A stretch of 64,000 bases of DNA from Zychaea mexicana (Eukaryota; Mucoromycota; Mucoromycetes; Mucorales; Lichtheimiaceae): positions 62,001 to 126,000 of the forward strand of contig NW_026516719.1 in assembly GCF_025766255.1 (NCBI RefSeq), given 5' to 3'. Both the position numbers and the translations under genes were made by a program. The number at the start of each line of letters is the position of its first letter. Positions within the stretch are counted from its first letter, which is position 1. Below are positions 44,400 to 56,514 of this stretch, piece by piece. The notes under the pieces are model-generated. The model was not told the DNA's origin. It did not search any database and saw nothing but the letters and a program-made list of their open reading frames with translations.

Positions 44400-44832
44400 A
44401 TGCTAAGCGCACATACGGATTTTTTACAAGACACAATGGCTTTCGCGACTAGGGTTACACAAGAGGGTTCTCATTTGTTTTGATGTTGTATTGCACGACA
44501 ATTCTTATTGCTATTAATTGCTACGATTCTCTTTTCTTTAATATCCATAGTTGACGATCACGAAACAGCCGAGACACATCCTTCAAGGTGATATGTAGTG
44601 GTTTGGATAACATTCTTAAAGGCATACGTGAGGGGAGAAATATAATTGTTATTGCCATTGATTGCTACGATTCTCTTTTCTTTAATACCATAGTTGGCGA
44701 TCACGAAACAGCCGAGACCAGTCCTTCAAGGTGATATATATTGGTTTGGATAACATTCTTAAAGGCATACGTGAGGGGGAGGGGGTAGCAACAATAATAT
44801 TATTGGTACTTGATATGACCTTTTATTTATAG

Positions 44833-45249
44833 TTGACAATGAAGATACGGCCGCTGCCAATTTCATCAGCGCAATTTATGACGGTTTGACAATCTCTTTT
44901 ATGAAACGTGGGGATCGTGATGGATTTTTATAAGTGATGCGTACCCAGCAATACTATTGATATTCGATATGACCTTCTTCTCTATATAGTTCACGATCAA
45001 GCAAGGACCGCTCACAGTTTCATCAGCGCAATTTATAACGGTATGACACTTTTTTATATGAAAGATGATTATTATAAATGATGCGTACCCAGCAATACTA
45101 TTGATATTCGATATGACCTTCTTCTCTATATAGTTCACGATCAAGCAAGGACCGCTCACACTTTCATCAGCGCAATTTCCAAGATTTATGAGTCCGTTGA
45201 AGCATCACAAACTGCTGATGACTGCATTCGCAAAGTACTGGTGCTGTAA
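44833..45249 (+). CDS. 3' exons of a gene with tandemly duplicated exons
   Basis: Three exons, 44833-44883 (51 nt), 44990-45040 (51 nt) and 45134-45249, read in phase 1 with no stop until TAA at 45247-45249. The two full modules each encode 17 residues: VDNEDTAAANFISAIYD, then VHDQARTAHSFISAIYN. The last begins VHDQARTAHTFISAISK and continues to IRKVLVL and a stop. Both introns (106 and 93 nt) are GT-AG and nearly the same sequence. The 5' exons cannot be connected with certainty. Function is unknown; the repeat is short, polar and probably helical. Phase-preserving 51-nt exons mean that copies can be added or skipped without breaking the frame. Confidence 0.55.
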
Positions 45250-48200
45250 AATCGTGTGTACGACAAGCACGATTCAGCCCCGAGGAAAACGTGCTTGTCA
45301 AACAGATTGCTGAAATTTGTTTTCCATAGCACAGTGTATGTATCCCAAGTTTTTTCTCGTGTGTATGTCCGCCTTGGTCAATCCGGCGCTATAAAGTCCA
45401 TGTTATCTATATACTCGAAATAGACATTGCGTAGCTCTAAACAATTGCTCAGCAGTTAAAAGAGACAGAATAAGTCAAAGAGACCCGATGGGATCTAAAA
45501 CCGGGTTATCATGATAACAAAAGTACTCACCAGCATGTGCATTGAACATATTCATTGAACTCATCCGAGTAAACGTCTCAGATAGTAGCTAATGTGAATT
45601 ACATGATCTATATTATGACAGCTTCTTCCTGAGCATAGCTAATCCGTGTAGCATCAAGATCTGTCTGGATGAGGAGATGTCCGCACATGTGAGGTTATAA
45701 GGGAAATCACAGCAATCTTTAATGACGGCTCAAAGGATATGATATGTGTTATTTATCATGTTCGACACAACACTCCAAATGCAAACTACCCTCCCATCTG
45801 CCTTCCGTAAAGCCTTTTCGTAGTGATCACACCATGGAAGTGGTCGTCTGTTTTATTTTCCATTGATGTACATGATTTTTATGGCTCATAATATTGCTGC
45901 GTGATGAAATTACCTATATGTTGTATATAGTGTACGCTTCACCCAACGACATCTACTTCCTTAATCCTAATCCATGTAGGAGAAGAAGACATGTCGTACT
46001 TGGCAAAGAATTCTTACGACTCCTTCAGAGAGACGATGTCGTGTGCTGGCGGCAGGATATCGTGTTCGCGTGGCTAGTATAGGTTTACACTTTCATTGAG
46101 ACGATTTAGAAAATTAACTTAAAGACATCATTATGATACGAGGATGACTCTTGGTCTTTTATTTTGTATGAATATATCATCAGGTAATAGAACATCCCGT
46201 CAATATATAGTTGGTACAAGCATTATTTGCAGACAAGCCAAAGGACTATCAAAGAAAGAAGTTAGAGAAAGCCATACTTGGAGTATATAGTAAAAGCAAA
46301 CAACAATTGAATCAATCACTCACACGTATTTCCTGAACAGATCGTCGCGGCCCCTACCCTACCCTCCCATTGCTGGGAGAACCTCCACTTTCGTCTGGGC
46401 TCCAGAACCTATAATAGATGCAATTATCCCCTCGCTCGCTCTTCAGACGTTTTCTTGTGTATATTTTGCCACTAACCTTTCTCTGTGACGCCTCCTCTTA
46501 TCCGTGTACGTGACCTCACCATACTGCCCAATCCCGTATGGCTGCCTGCTACGGCGGCATGACCTTGACAGTCATCGCGTTTAGTTGTGGCCGCGCTCCA
46601 CTGCATAGTCTCTACGTGTTGCCGACCCGTGCCCCGAATCTAACGTCTACGCGCGGCCGGTGGTCAGTTTATACGAGTCATTCTAGGACTCAGCAAGCGG
46701 TCACAGGGAGTACAGGATCAAGAGGTGGGCGCAGGTCACGATTTACTGGAGAGGTGCATGCGCAATCGAACTTACCATGCTTTCGCTCTTCCACTCGCAA
46801 GGTAAACCAAAATTTCTTTCAGGCCTTCCGGCAAAAGAGAAAAAGGTTAGGCATCGCCCAATCCGCGAACCAATCCTGATAAATCTTAACAACTACAGCA
46901 ACGAAAGCACGTAGAAAATCAAGTTATTAGACGTAAATACCAGAAGAATGCTACCCTCGTTGAAGAAGCACAGATAAAAAATAGTTACCCTGTAGTCGTC
47001 ACGCATATCCGTCCGCCGCCGCTACTACTACTACTACACTACACACGCAAAATCAACGACAGTGACTCAAAGAAACGTTGGTGACGCATTGGAAAAAAAA
47101 CAAGTTGGAGATCATTGAAATTTGAAAGGTGTTTTTTAGAAGAGAAAGATTAAAATAAGAGGAAAAACTTACACTGTAAAGGTTCCATAGTACACCGCGT
47201 GTGTCAAAAGCAGATTCGCCGACAAGGGTTCATAAAGAAAGCGAATTGCCAATGGAGTATGTGTTAGAAAAAAGAACTCTTTTGAAAGAGCGAGTGAGGA
47301 ACTGATTGAAGTAACTCGTTCGCGCATTGCTCTACTTACATACCCAGTTTTGTTGCCATCACGGTTCTTGTTGAAGAAAGAGACAAGAGTGGTGATGAAA
47401 AAAGCTTCACTTGACTGTCTAATTATTGAAACAACGACACAACCATGGCGCACTGCCTAAGCCTTTCTGCTTCGCTGCTTATTTTTGCATGGGATATCAT
47501 TAAGAGAGAAAAGAGGTTTACACATACACCGAGTATCTCCATGTCTCCCGGTTCGTGCCTCGTCTGCATTACACCCAGGTTTCACCTTGGGACTGAGCTC
47601 CGCACCCTTTGCAGGTACCGCTATACTCGCACGGATAAACTAAAGAACCGGATGTGTCATGATCACCTCCTTACAACATAGCAATCGTTGCCATCGTTAC
47701 TTCACCTCACATGCTGCTGCAGAACCCCCGTGCTTAGCTCACATAGCTTTCTCTATGTGTTTGTTATCAAAACACACCTCCCCTGGCTAGTAGTACCTCC
47801 GCCTCTTGTGCGCCCTCTGTGTAAGCTTCAATTCACTTGCACGATTAACCATCATCTCCCAGTTAGTGCATACTGATGAGTTGACAGTGAATTTGGCATT
47901 ATCATAGTAGTCACTAGAACAACTTAGTACTTTGGCGCTTTTGTGTACCCATCGCTATACCTCTATTAACGAATCTCCTATTCTATCTTTCTTCCCTGTG
48001 TATTTCGTTTGTCTACTTTTTACACTGTAAAGCGTCAATCAGTAGCATTGGTGCGTATTGTATCTGTTGTTTCGGCCCCAATTCTACCACTGACACAATA
48101 AAAAAGACGGTTATTTTGAGACAATTTAAGTCTACACACATCAGTACTTTAAGCGTAAGTGGGAGGCGTACGCATAGATTCGTATCCAAACACTCTGTTT

Positions 48201-51200
48201 TTCCGCCTTACAATACAAATTAGAATGTGTATTTGTTCGTTGCTTTTGTTATCACCCCTGTACAAACTGTTGCTACCCGTATCAGTAAACTCGGTAATAC
48301 ATCATTGGCTTGAGACCGTGATCCGACAAGCGATCAGGATCTAAGCAATTCTTCCAACCACCTTGCGTTTCTCGGGGAGCGTTCAACTTTTCTGGAGCAT
48401 GCACATTTGCGCTTGTATATTTAGTCTTCAGCCTTCAACTTTTCAGGAATTATTTAATATCAGTACATTAAAATGCGCCACGATTTGAGACGAACGAACA
48501 TGTTGTTAAAAAAAAAGATCCGGATAGCGACTGCCATTTCTCCTTCTTCTCGATCATCATCCTCGTAGTTTCGCAGCTCTATGAATCTATGCAGTCTATT
48601 CACAAGGGTGCTCTCGTATCTGGAAGAACCACATACCTTTGTTTTACGCCGCCATTTCTGTGATTGCTTACACATGAGAATACAGTCGTAAGCGGAGGAG
48701 ATGAGATGGCTCGGTTGTTGCGCGCTTAATACAATTTACTGATGAAGAATCATATATCCGTAAGTAAAATCACGCGTATAATAATATTATTGCATCGTTT
48801 ACTCACACATTCTTTAACACCTCGTGCCACGCCAACTCTTACCAACAAAAGTAAGCTGACTGATGCAATTGGCAACTTGCATTGTATATGTGTATATGTG
48901 TATAGCACGATGTGCCACATAAATTAGTCATGCAGGTTACGCGACAGAGATAATGCGAGGATGATAACTAAAATGATAAAAGGGTCATTCTTCGCCTGTA
49001 AGCGCGAGGGAGAAGTAACGCAAGCTCAATCGCCATTGACAAGGTGGAATCCGTTTACGAAAGACGAATGGTCAAGAGGAAAGGGGTACTTTTTGAAACC
49101 GGAGAATAGCGGGAAAAAAGGCATCCTACTTGCGTTATAAAATATCGTATAAGCCCTTTTTAAACCAAGCTTTGACAATGCGAATCCGCAGCAGTCAGTC
49201 AAGCTTGAAGTCAAGCGTGTTTCAATTGCTGCCGTTGGTGGTCATTTGTTTCAAACGGATCTTGCATCACAGAAAAGAAAAACACAGACGCAACCTCGTT
49301 TTTTTACTTTTAAGAACATTAGCAGGGTCCGTGCGTAGAGAGCACGGTGTCAAAGAGTTGCCACCGCTTTATATGCACTTGAAAAAGATCCTAAGTCTTA
49401 ATCAGTACATTCACAAACAAAGTACAAAAGTACATGACAAGGTCGATCGATACGCGAGAGATCTTTCTTTGTGATTTGGGATGGCATTACCCAACGATAG
49501 ATTAAGTTTCCGTTATAATAATAGTCAAACATAGAAAGCTTCTCTTGTTGATTATTATCTTTTTGTCATTTTCTTATTGTATTTTAAAGAGAAACCCTCT
49601 TTTCTAGGAAGTTCCAATAGAAAAAGAGGGGAAAAACTCCTGCTGTCTCTTTTTTCCAGGAAAACAACAAAACCTGATCGAAGACGCAGGTAGTGAATGG
49701 TCGCTACGCAATGAGAGACCTTCGCCATTCACTAGTGGCGCCCGTGCCGTGTGTGCCCACAACGTCAACTAAGCACAAAGATGCCTCAAGGTTGTTGTAC
49801 TACGTTGGTGCAGCCCTAGGGCATGCTTCCAACAACCTTGCTACCATTGAAGCATCTTTCGGGTAGAATATATCCACCTCAACCTGGCTAATAGCTTTCC
49901 AAGTCAAGGATTCACACAACACTTTGCGCTTCATAAAGTTTGTGTAAATGGAACTGGAGAAGAAAAAAAATGGGAGGGGTGGGGGGTTTTTTGGTATTCT
50001 TATCCAGACGGAAGCTATAGTTATCAATATCAGATGTCGAGCAGTACAAATTTTATTATATGAAACACAATTAGTGGACAATAAAGACAAATAATAAGAA
50101 CGCGATTTTACAAAGTGCCCTCAACAAGCAGTTCGCACAACTTGCAGGCTATACAAAAAGCATGAAGAAAGCAAGAAGAAACAGAAGAAGTATGTATGTA
50201 AAAGGGTGAGGGAGGGGAAAACCACCAAATGCCTCTGTCTGAGTGTCCCAGTCTCCCAATCATTTGGCTTATTTGAGTCAATCAACCACAAACCCAAGCC
50301 ATCATTGGTACCAACGAGCGGGAGCCACAGCGTACACATAGTTTGAGAGTGAAGTGAAAGCAATCGGTTGAAGATTGCTTGTGAGTGGAGAAAGTGAAAG
50401 GAAGGACGGAAGGGAGGGAAGACGGAAGGAAGACGGAAGGGTAGACCGAAGGGAAGCACGGGAGAAAGAAGGGAAGAGGAAAGGGAAGGGGTAGGGGTAG
50501 GGGAAGGAATTGACTCTCTAAACACCCAAAAGGACGGCCATTTGCTGCTGTTGTCGAATGCTGGAGGAGCTGCTTACTGGATACTCGGATGCTGGGAGCC
50601 GAACACTGAAGCTGGGAGCTGATTGCCGAGCGTCGATTGCCGAGAGCCGAATGCCAGACAGTCGATTGCCGATAGTGAGTCCTAGGAGTCGAACGCGATC
50701 TACAGTGGCACCTGGCTCCTCATTGCGAACCCCACCATGGCAGACTAGACCAGACAAGCAGACAAGGCATCCAACCGAAAGAACGCTACCATAAGTCTAT
50801 GGCAAAAAACAGAGAAGCATTTCTCCGCCCTCTGATCTCGCCTGGAGACCGGTTGTGACCAACACCGTTGAACGCCAGACTAGACAGCCCAAAGCAGGGG
50901 CCGGTTGTAGGCAGCCAGGGGGACCACGGAAAAAAGGCCGAGACCAGGACCGGCAGAGGCAAGACCAGAACCAAGGGAAGAGCCAAGGGAGTGAAGAGAA
51001 AAAAGGAAATGGCCCGAAAAATGTGGGCGTTTTTTTTGGATTCAACCCTTGGGCTTAAAAACACGTCACCTGGCCTGTGATCCGTCAATCAAAAACATGT
51101 GAGAAAGCAAACGGTAGGGAAGAAAAAAACATGTGCAGAAGAGACATGGTCAAGCGGTCAAGCGGTCAAGAAGAAGGCGTATGTGGTTCGCGTGTATTGA

Positions 51201-53093
51201 TTGTCCTACGAAATATGTTTCATCGGTATCATGCAGGGCGTGCCCCGACGGTGTCGCCGCCTGTTTTTAAATAGGAAGATACGTGCACCCGTCAAGCCAC
51301 AAGGTGCGCACAGACACGGTTTGCAGGGTCTCAGCAACAAGATTCCAGAGAAAAAGTCAATGGCAGGTGCCGGGATTGGTTGACATAAATAAAAGCCATG
51401 TACACTAAGAAATAATGGCGCAGAAGTTGATGACAGAAGTTGCGTTTGAAGTGGAAGTAAGACAAGAAGGAAGAAAGTGCGTTTGGTTACAGCCAACTGC
51501 TTTTATGTCTCCTCAAATACATTCTTTTTGGGAGTCGCAGAGCTCACGTCCTACACACACCTTGAAAGTTTACATCGCACCATTGCAATGGCCGGTCTCC
51601 TTTATCCTCTTGGATGTTGGTGAATTCAGTCCGTCCCTCACCAGTTTAGTATATTGGAGGCGAAGATGGGTTTACCGTAAAATCTAATTTACTGTTACTC
51701 AAATGTAGAAAGTACCAGATATAGAGTCATTTGATGTGTTCTCTATACTAAGAAGTGCAGTTGGATGTTTCTTATCTCCAGTTGCTTTCTATCAACTTTG
51801 CGTTATTATGTGTTGAATGTACCAGTTTTTTTCTTGCGCTCCCTCTCTTTCAAGATCAAATTTGCGCAAACAAGTATAAATGTCACCATAGAACACACCA
51901 CTTCCATCTTTATATTTTTTAGGGCTCTTTGTTGCTTCTATGAGATTAAGTTTTCTTCTTCCTTTTAAAGTGCTACTACAACCTCAAATTAAGCAGGCAA
52001 CACCGTCATTACTGCATTGTAGGCCCCTCTTTCTCCCACGACATCTCAATCTTACATACATCACCAAGTACAAATCCAGACAAACATTTGGAGTTTTATA
52101 CTCTTACCTTCTGTAGGATTATACTGTAGTAGTAGCCATAGTAAGTGAGCACGGCACTAGGGCTCCTTCAGTGGGGCCTTCCTAAAAGATACTGTTTTTT
52201 ACCCCCTTTTTCTTTCTTGTTGTTGTTGTTTATTCTTTCTTTTTAGTTCCGATGTCATTATGGTCAGGCATTGAAAACTCAAGAGCCGACGCTATAACGC
52301 AATGTACATGCTTATTACTGTTTAAAACGTTCTCCTACCTTGCCGAGATCCAATAAGTTACGAAATGTAGAAAAACTCTCATATAAGCTACAGAATGTAT
52401 TTTGCGTTGTAAAATCGCAGCGACAAAATGGAGGACGCCGACGATGAATAAACTGACAGCAAGGCAGTCAATGCTATATTCTTTACTCTGTACAGTGTAG
52501 GTCCTTGCTTTTGGTAACATTTGAGGGCTTTAATAGAAATGGAGGCTGATATGAGAGAAGAAGAAGAATATTGATGCAAATTTGTATACTGATTTAAATA
52601 AACAAGAGCATGGGTCCCTCAAGGTCATGTGCTGCTGACCGATCCGGAGCGTAGACAGTTACATTAAACACCGTCTCCTCTCTATATCCAATCAAGCAGA
52701 CAACATTAAGTGCATTAGACAGCAGCATATATACATGTGCTGCTTTCCCACAAATGTCGAGGACATGGGATGTCTGCCGGGTCGTTGTATATACAGTAAG
52801 CCTTTTATTTCGCTATCGCATAAACCAGGGTTTCACTGTAGCATCGACAGCGTGAGATTGACTCAAACCTAAAAAATATATAGAATAGCTTATAAGACTA
52901 GTAATAAGGTTTATTTGAATATATGTATACTATCTGGTTTACATAAAAAGACGGTATATACTAACGTCCTCGGGATATGTTGCTGTAGAATATGAGGATA
53001 TACAAAATAGAAATAGTATAGAGCACAACAGATTGGATCAGGTGAGAGCCGTAATGTGAAGGTAGTAAAACAAGAGAAACCGGTAGTAGTGAA
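45250..53093. other. gene-poor region
   Basis: About 7.8 kb. Plus-strand frames at 46538-46879, 49130-49474 and 51415-51687, and minus frames at 48460-48675 and 50121-50525, lack motifs or splice support. Notable are a GGTCAAGC triplication (51150-51170), a degenerate GATTGCCGA repeat (50617-50670), a polypurine tract, and a 45-bp TA-flanked palindromic remnant (52794-52838: CAGTAAGCC...TTTCACTG). No gene is supported. Confidence 0.45.
50391..50513. repeat. long polypurine tract
   Basis: About 120 bases that are almost all A or G on the plus strand, built from GGAAGG and GGGGTA-type units. It is capable of forming triplex DNA. Confidence 0.65.
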
Positions 53094-55273
53094 CTAGCAG
53101 TGGCGTACCAGTGTTATATCTGCAACATATAAGCTATAGTCGAAGCTTATGACGCATGGCTGACTATCCCACGGAAGGCTGTGCACCGAAATCAGGTCGT
53201 CGATAACAGCCCGAGGATTTGTAGGAGGTCGTCCGATCGCATTTTCAAAAGTTATCTTTTTCAAACTTGTGCTACAAAGCAATGGTAATATACTGGAGAT
53301 GTCAACGTCTCGTTGGTCGTTGGGCGCTGGGAGATCTATTCTGGGCGCCTCTATATGAAGTTCGTTCAGGACCAGCAATTCGCCTAGGGCTTGGAGCACA
53401 CCATAGGAAGGGAGGTAGCAGATTCGACGCAGGGATAAATACTCGATTGCTGTCTTTTTGAGCTTTGTGACAATGTCAAGTATGTCTGTTTCATTCTCGT
53501 CGCCCAAGGTTTCTTCGAGCTGCACATCCAGATACTTGATCGTTGATATACTGGCAATTGCATTAAGGTGCTCGAATGTAATGTTCGGGACATTGACTAT
53601 TCGTACAAACTCAAGATTTGATCCATGTAAGGCTAGGCCTCTGAAAATTTCAGGTCGCAGTATCACTGTAGGTTGCTGCTGCTGCTGTTCTTCTCCTTCA
53701 TTTTCTTGAACGTGCCAATCAATATTGCAAAGTTCAAGATGCTTCTTCTGTTTCATCAGGTACCATGAAGATTCGCCCAGTTCCTTTAGCGATAACGTTG
53801 ATTTTTTGATGACAAGTCTTTCTAGTGCAGGAAACCGTTCAAGCATCGTGATGGCGACATGTTCGTCAGAAAACGTGATACCATGCAAATGTAGGCTGTG
53901 TAACTGCTGCATCATATCGATGGATCTAATATTCGACCGATCGAGCGTGAGCGGAATACGTTTTATTTTCAACGTATCAAGTGTGGGCGCGTGATTGAGT
54001 AATGTAATCATTGTAGAAGAATCGAGGTCAATACCATCACAGATTAACGTGCATAACTGAGTCAGATGTAGAGATTGAACAAGAGATGCCCAACCGAACC
54101 CATGGTAGCCGTAATATTCTGAGCCAATAATCTCCAAGTGTTGAAGCATGTGCTGGTTTGTGATCAGAAAAGGAGCAATTTGATCATAGCCAAAATCTTC
54201 GCATAGAGAAAGGTGCTTCAATCCCTCTCCATGATCGCGAGTATCATAGTTATTTTTACTGATTGTCATTCGGGTGATGGTTTCTTCGCTAATTTGTTGG
54301 TTATAGCTGCCGTTACTCTTGAAACCTATGAGATTTGGGCACCATGATGCTAGCTCGTACTGATACACAAAACTGTCGCTGTTATCGAAACGGTGTTTTG
54401 AGTTTAGGTTGTATGTGTCCAACGATGTGGCGATGAAGTATCGGAGCTCGGGGCACTTTTGTAAAATGGGCTGAAGACGGTCTTCTTTGTGCATCGGGGC
54501 GTCGAAATGTAAATAAACGATGTTGTTGTTACTGCTGTATTCTCGACCATCGTTCATCGTCAGTGGCGTCATAGTCGATATTGGCTCTTGATTGTACGTC
54601 TTACGGTGAACCCGTAGGTCCTGGTTAATTATGTAAACCAAATGGGTGAGTTGCGGGCATACTGATAGTATGATTTGACGCAACGCAACATTTGAAGCAT
54701 GATATTTCATGTTCAAATGTGTTAACGTCTGTCCCATTTGTCGTAGTAGACCTATGAATACGTCTTGGTCTTCTGTTTTGCATTTGATCAATTCTACGTA
54801 TAAATAAAATGTGATTAGTTATTAAAAAAACGAGACAACTATCGAATCCGTAGTATTATTTTGTCTGAATTTTCCATGCTTTTACCTAAACCCGTTATTT
54901 GATCGCAGCCCAAGTCTAGTAATCTCCGGAGCATAGTATACAACTCATCCTCGTTACTGAAATCGTCAAGTTGAACACATTTAACATGGGCCCCTAGGAA
55001 ACGATCTCGAGCCTTGTCCTTTATATCGTGGAGGCGTCTACATATTCTAAGAGTTCTCCAGGTACTTCTTGTGTACTGCGGTACGTGATCGTACCAGGCG
55101 CAGCTGACGTTCAAGCACTCCATACAATCTTCTTGATTAAGATACGAGAAGATCGCGATGACAATGTCGTAGGGAAGGACATGAATGAATCCGCCATTTT
55201 GTTCTGACATTGGCACATGGTGCGATCCGGCATCGTCCTTGGCTGTTGTTGCGTTACCGTTATTGTTCACCAT
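53094..55273 (-). CDS. F-box and leucine-rich repeat protein
   Basis: Exons 54886-55273 and 53094-54793 give 695 aa; the intron (GTAAAAGC...CGTAG) joins ITGLE to LIKCKTEDQ. The ATG at 55273 is chosen; the longer frame upstream begins at a GTG. An F-box lies near residues 30-65 (HVLPYDIVIAIFSYLNQEDC, then CAWYDHVP), followed by leucine-rich repeats of irregular type (LKHLSLCEDF, LQHLEIIGSEYYG, LHSLHLHGITFSD, LERLVIKKSTLSL, LKKITFENAI). F-box proteins recruit substrates to SCF ubiquitin ligases through Skp1, with the repeats choosing the substrate. Such families are expanded in early-diverging fungi and targets are usually unknown. Confidence 0.85.
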
Positions 55274-56091
55274 AAAAATCGAAAGTAAAAATGAGAGAAA
55301 GATGTTGTAAGTGGCTGCAAGCACATTATATAACAGGAGTAACTACTGGCAACAGTGTGGATGTCACTGCTATGTTCAACGTTGCACAGCGTCACATCTT
55401 GGAATATCAATGAGAGTGATCATTTGGTGGCACGGAAATGCAAGCATAATATGCTTGCGTGCATCATTGGTTGGTAAACGACTCTCAATTATATCGCGTG
55501 AACAGTTTTTCTTCAGATAAAGTGGAGATAAGTTTAAAGAGAGAACATGTTCCGCAGCTCCGAGCACTATTTATCGAGTGCATCCATCAACTGTTATGTA
55601 TAAGTACCTTATGCAGAAGAGTGTAAACACAGTAGATTGCTCACACTGCCACAACGTCCATGTACCTTGGTTGTACTTCTCTTTTCGTAAAACGTCACGT
55701 CATAGAAATTAAAGACGCCTCCTACATTAGCACACTTTCTGTTGATATCGATAAGTAAATTAGACAAGAGCATCATTTAACACGATTGATGATGCTATAC
55801 GTATGTATGTAGCTGACGAAAGAGTAGTACATAAGAATTACGTTATATGATGGCTTACATTTATGTCGAGCGTGAACAAAAACACATGCAGCCTATGTGC
55901 CGTATTGTTTATTCTAAAACTTTGCTGTGCATGAGGAGCAAAACAGTAACGAAAGCTTATTCTTTTTCAATAAAAGAATAGTAGGGTAATTGCATAACGC
56001 GCTATTCATTCTTTTCCTTTCACTTTTTCTTTGTTCCCTATTCTTTGTTCTACAGAGAACACGTAAAAACGTACAAGAGCCGTTTACTACG
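55274..56091. other. intergenic region
   Basis: About 820 bp upstream of the F-box gene. Short frames only; nothing recognised. Confidence 0.55.
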
Positions 56092-56514
56092 ATGATGACC
56101 AGATTTTTTGAGAATAAGGTCGCTGTTATCACCGGCGGGAGCCGTAATTTTGGATATGTAGTTCAACTGTTTTAATACGATGTAGACGAAGCAGACGAGA
56201 GAATCATAAAGATCCATGCCCTGGGCGTCTCGTCAAGGTTACCAAAGTAGCTGTGCGCTATTTAGCAAAACGATATGGTGGCATTATTGTCAATACAGCA
56301 TCGACAACGGGTCTAGGGCTATAGAATAGGTACACTAAAATGTACAACCACCGCTCTATATACTGCTTATGATCTACATTATGATTATACTGAGTCTCTT
56401 TCTTTACCTATGTATACATCAAAAGCTATTCGATCGTTTAAATTGCATTAACGCATGCAGAGGTTTCATACATCTACAGTACAAAACATTGCCAAAATAC
56501 GCATAAATGCAGGC
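56092..56514 (+). pseudogene. decayed short-chain dehydrogenase/reductase
   Basis: Fragments of one SDR fold appear in the right order but in different frames. The N-terminal Rossmann start is FENKVAVITGGSRNFG (56092-56156). A central strand is VRYLAKRYGGIIVNTASTTG (about 56253-56312, stop at 56322). A remnant of the active-site helix is YTSKAIRSF (about 56413), one residue short of the YxxxK motif. The following strand is NIAKIRINAG (about 56485-56514). Roughly 100 residues between the first two fragments are missing and stops interrupt the rest, so the gene is dead. Introns could explain some breaks but not the missing segment. Confidence 0.7.

Larger units (their letters stand above)
43151..45249 (+). 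repeat. tandem array of duplicated exon-intron modules
   Basis: Modules begin after a 3' splice site (TATAG or CATAG) with TTGA/TTCA(C/T)GATCA and end at a GT donor. Recognisable copies start near 43149, 43314, 43433 (degraded), 44272 (partial), 44551, 44694, 44833, 44990 and 45134. Modules at 44990 and 45134 are 144 bp apart and almost identical through both exon and intron. Modules at 44551 and 44694 form another pair 143-144 bp apart, with a one-base deletion relative to the 51-nt exons that breaks frame. The intron text GCGTACCCAGCAATACTATT recurs at 43090, 44940 and 45083. Confidence 0.75.

Noticed and set aside
42900..45250. CRISPR-like or satellite reading of the repeat array
   Set aside because: Units carry splice sites and coding phase, spacers are not unique, and the genome is eukaryotic.
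46538..46879. 113-codon frame MAACYGGMTLTVIAF
   Set aside because: Arg/Ser/Gly-rich without domain, and splice-like sites occur on both strands; not enough to call a gene.
52794..52838. 45-bp TA-flanked segment with CAGTAAGCC/CAGTGAAAC ends
   Set aside because: Too short and too weakly matched to call a MITE; may be chance or a solo remnant.
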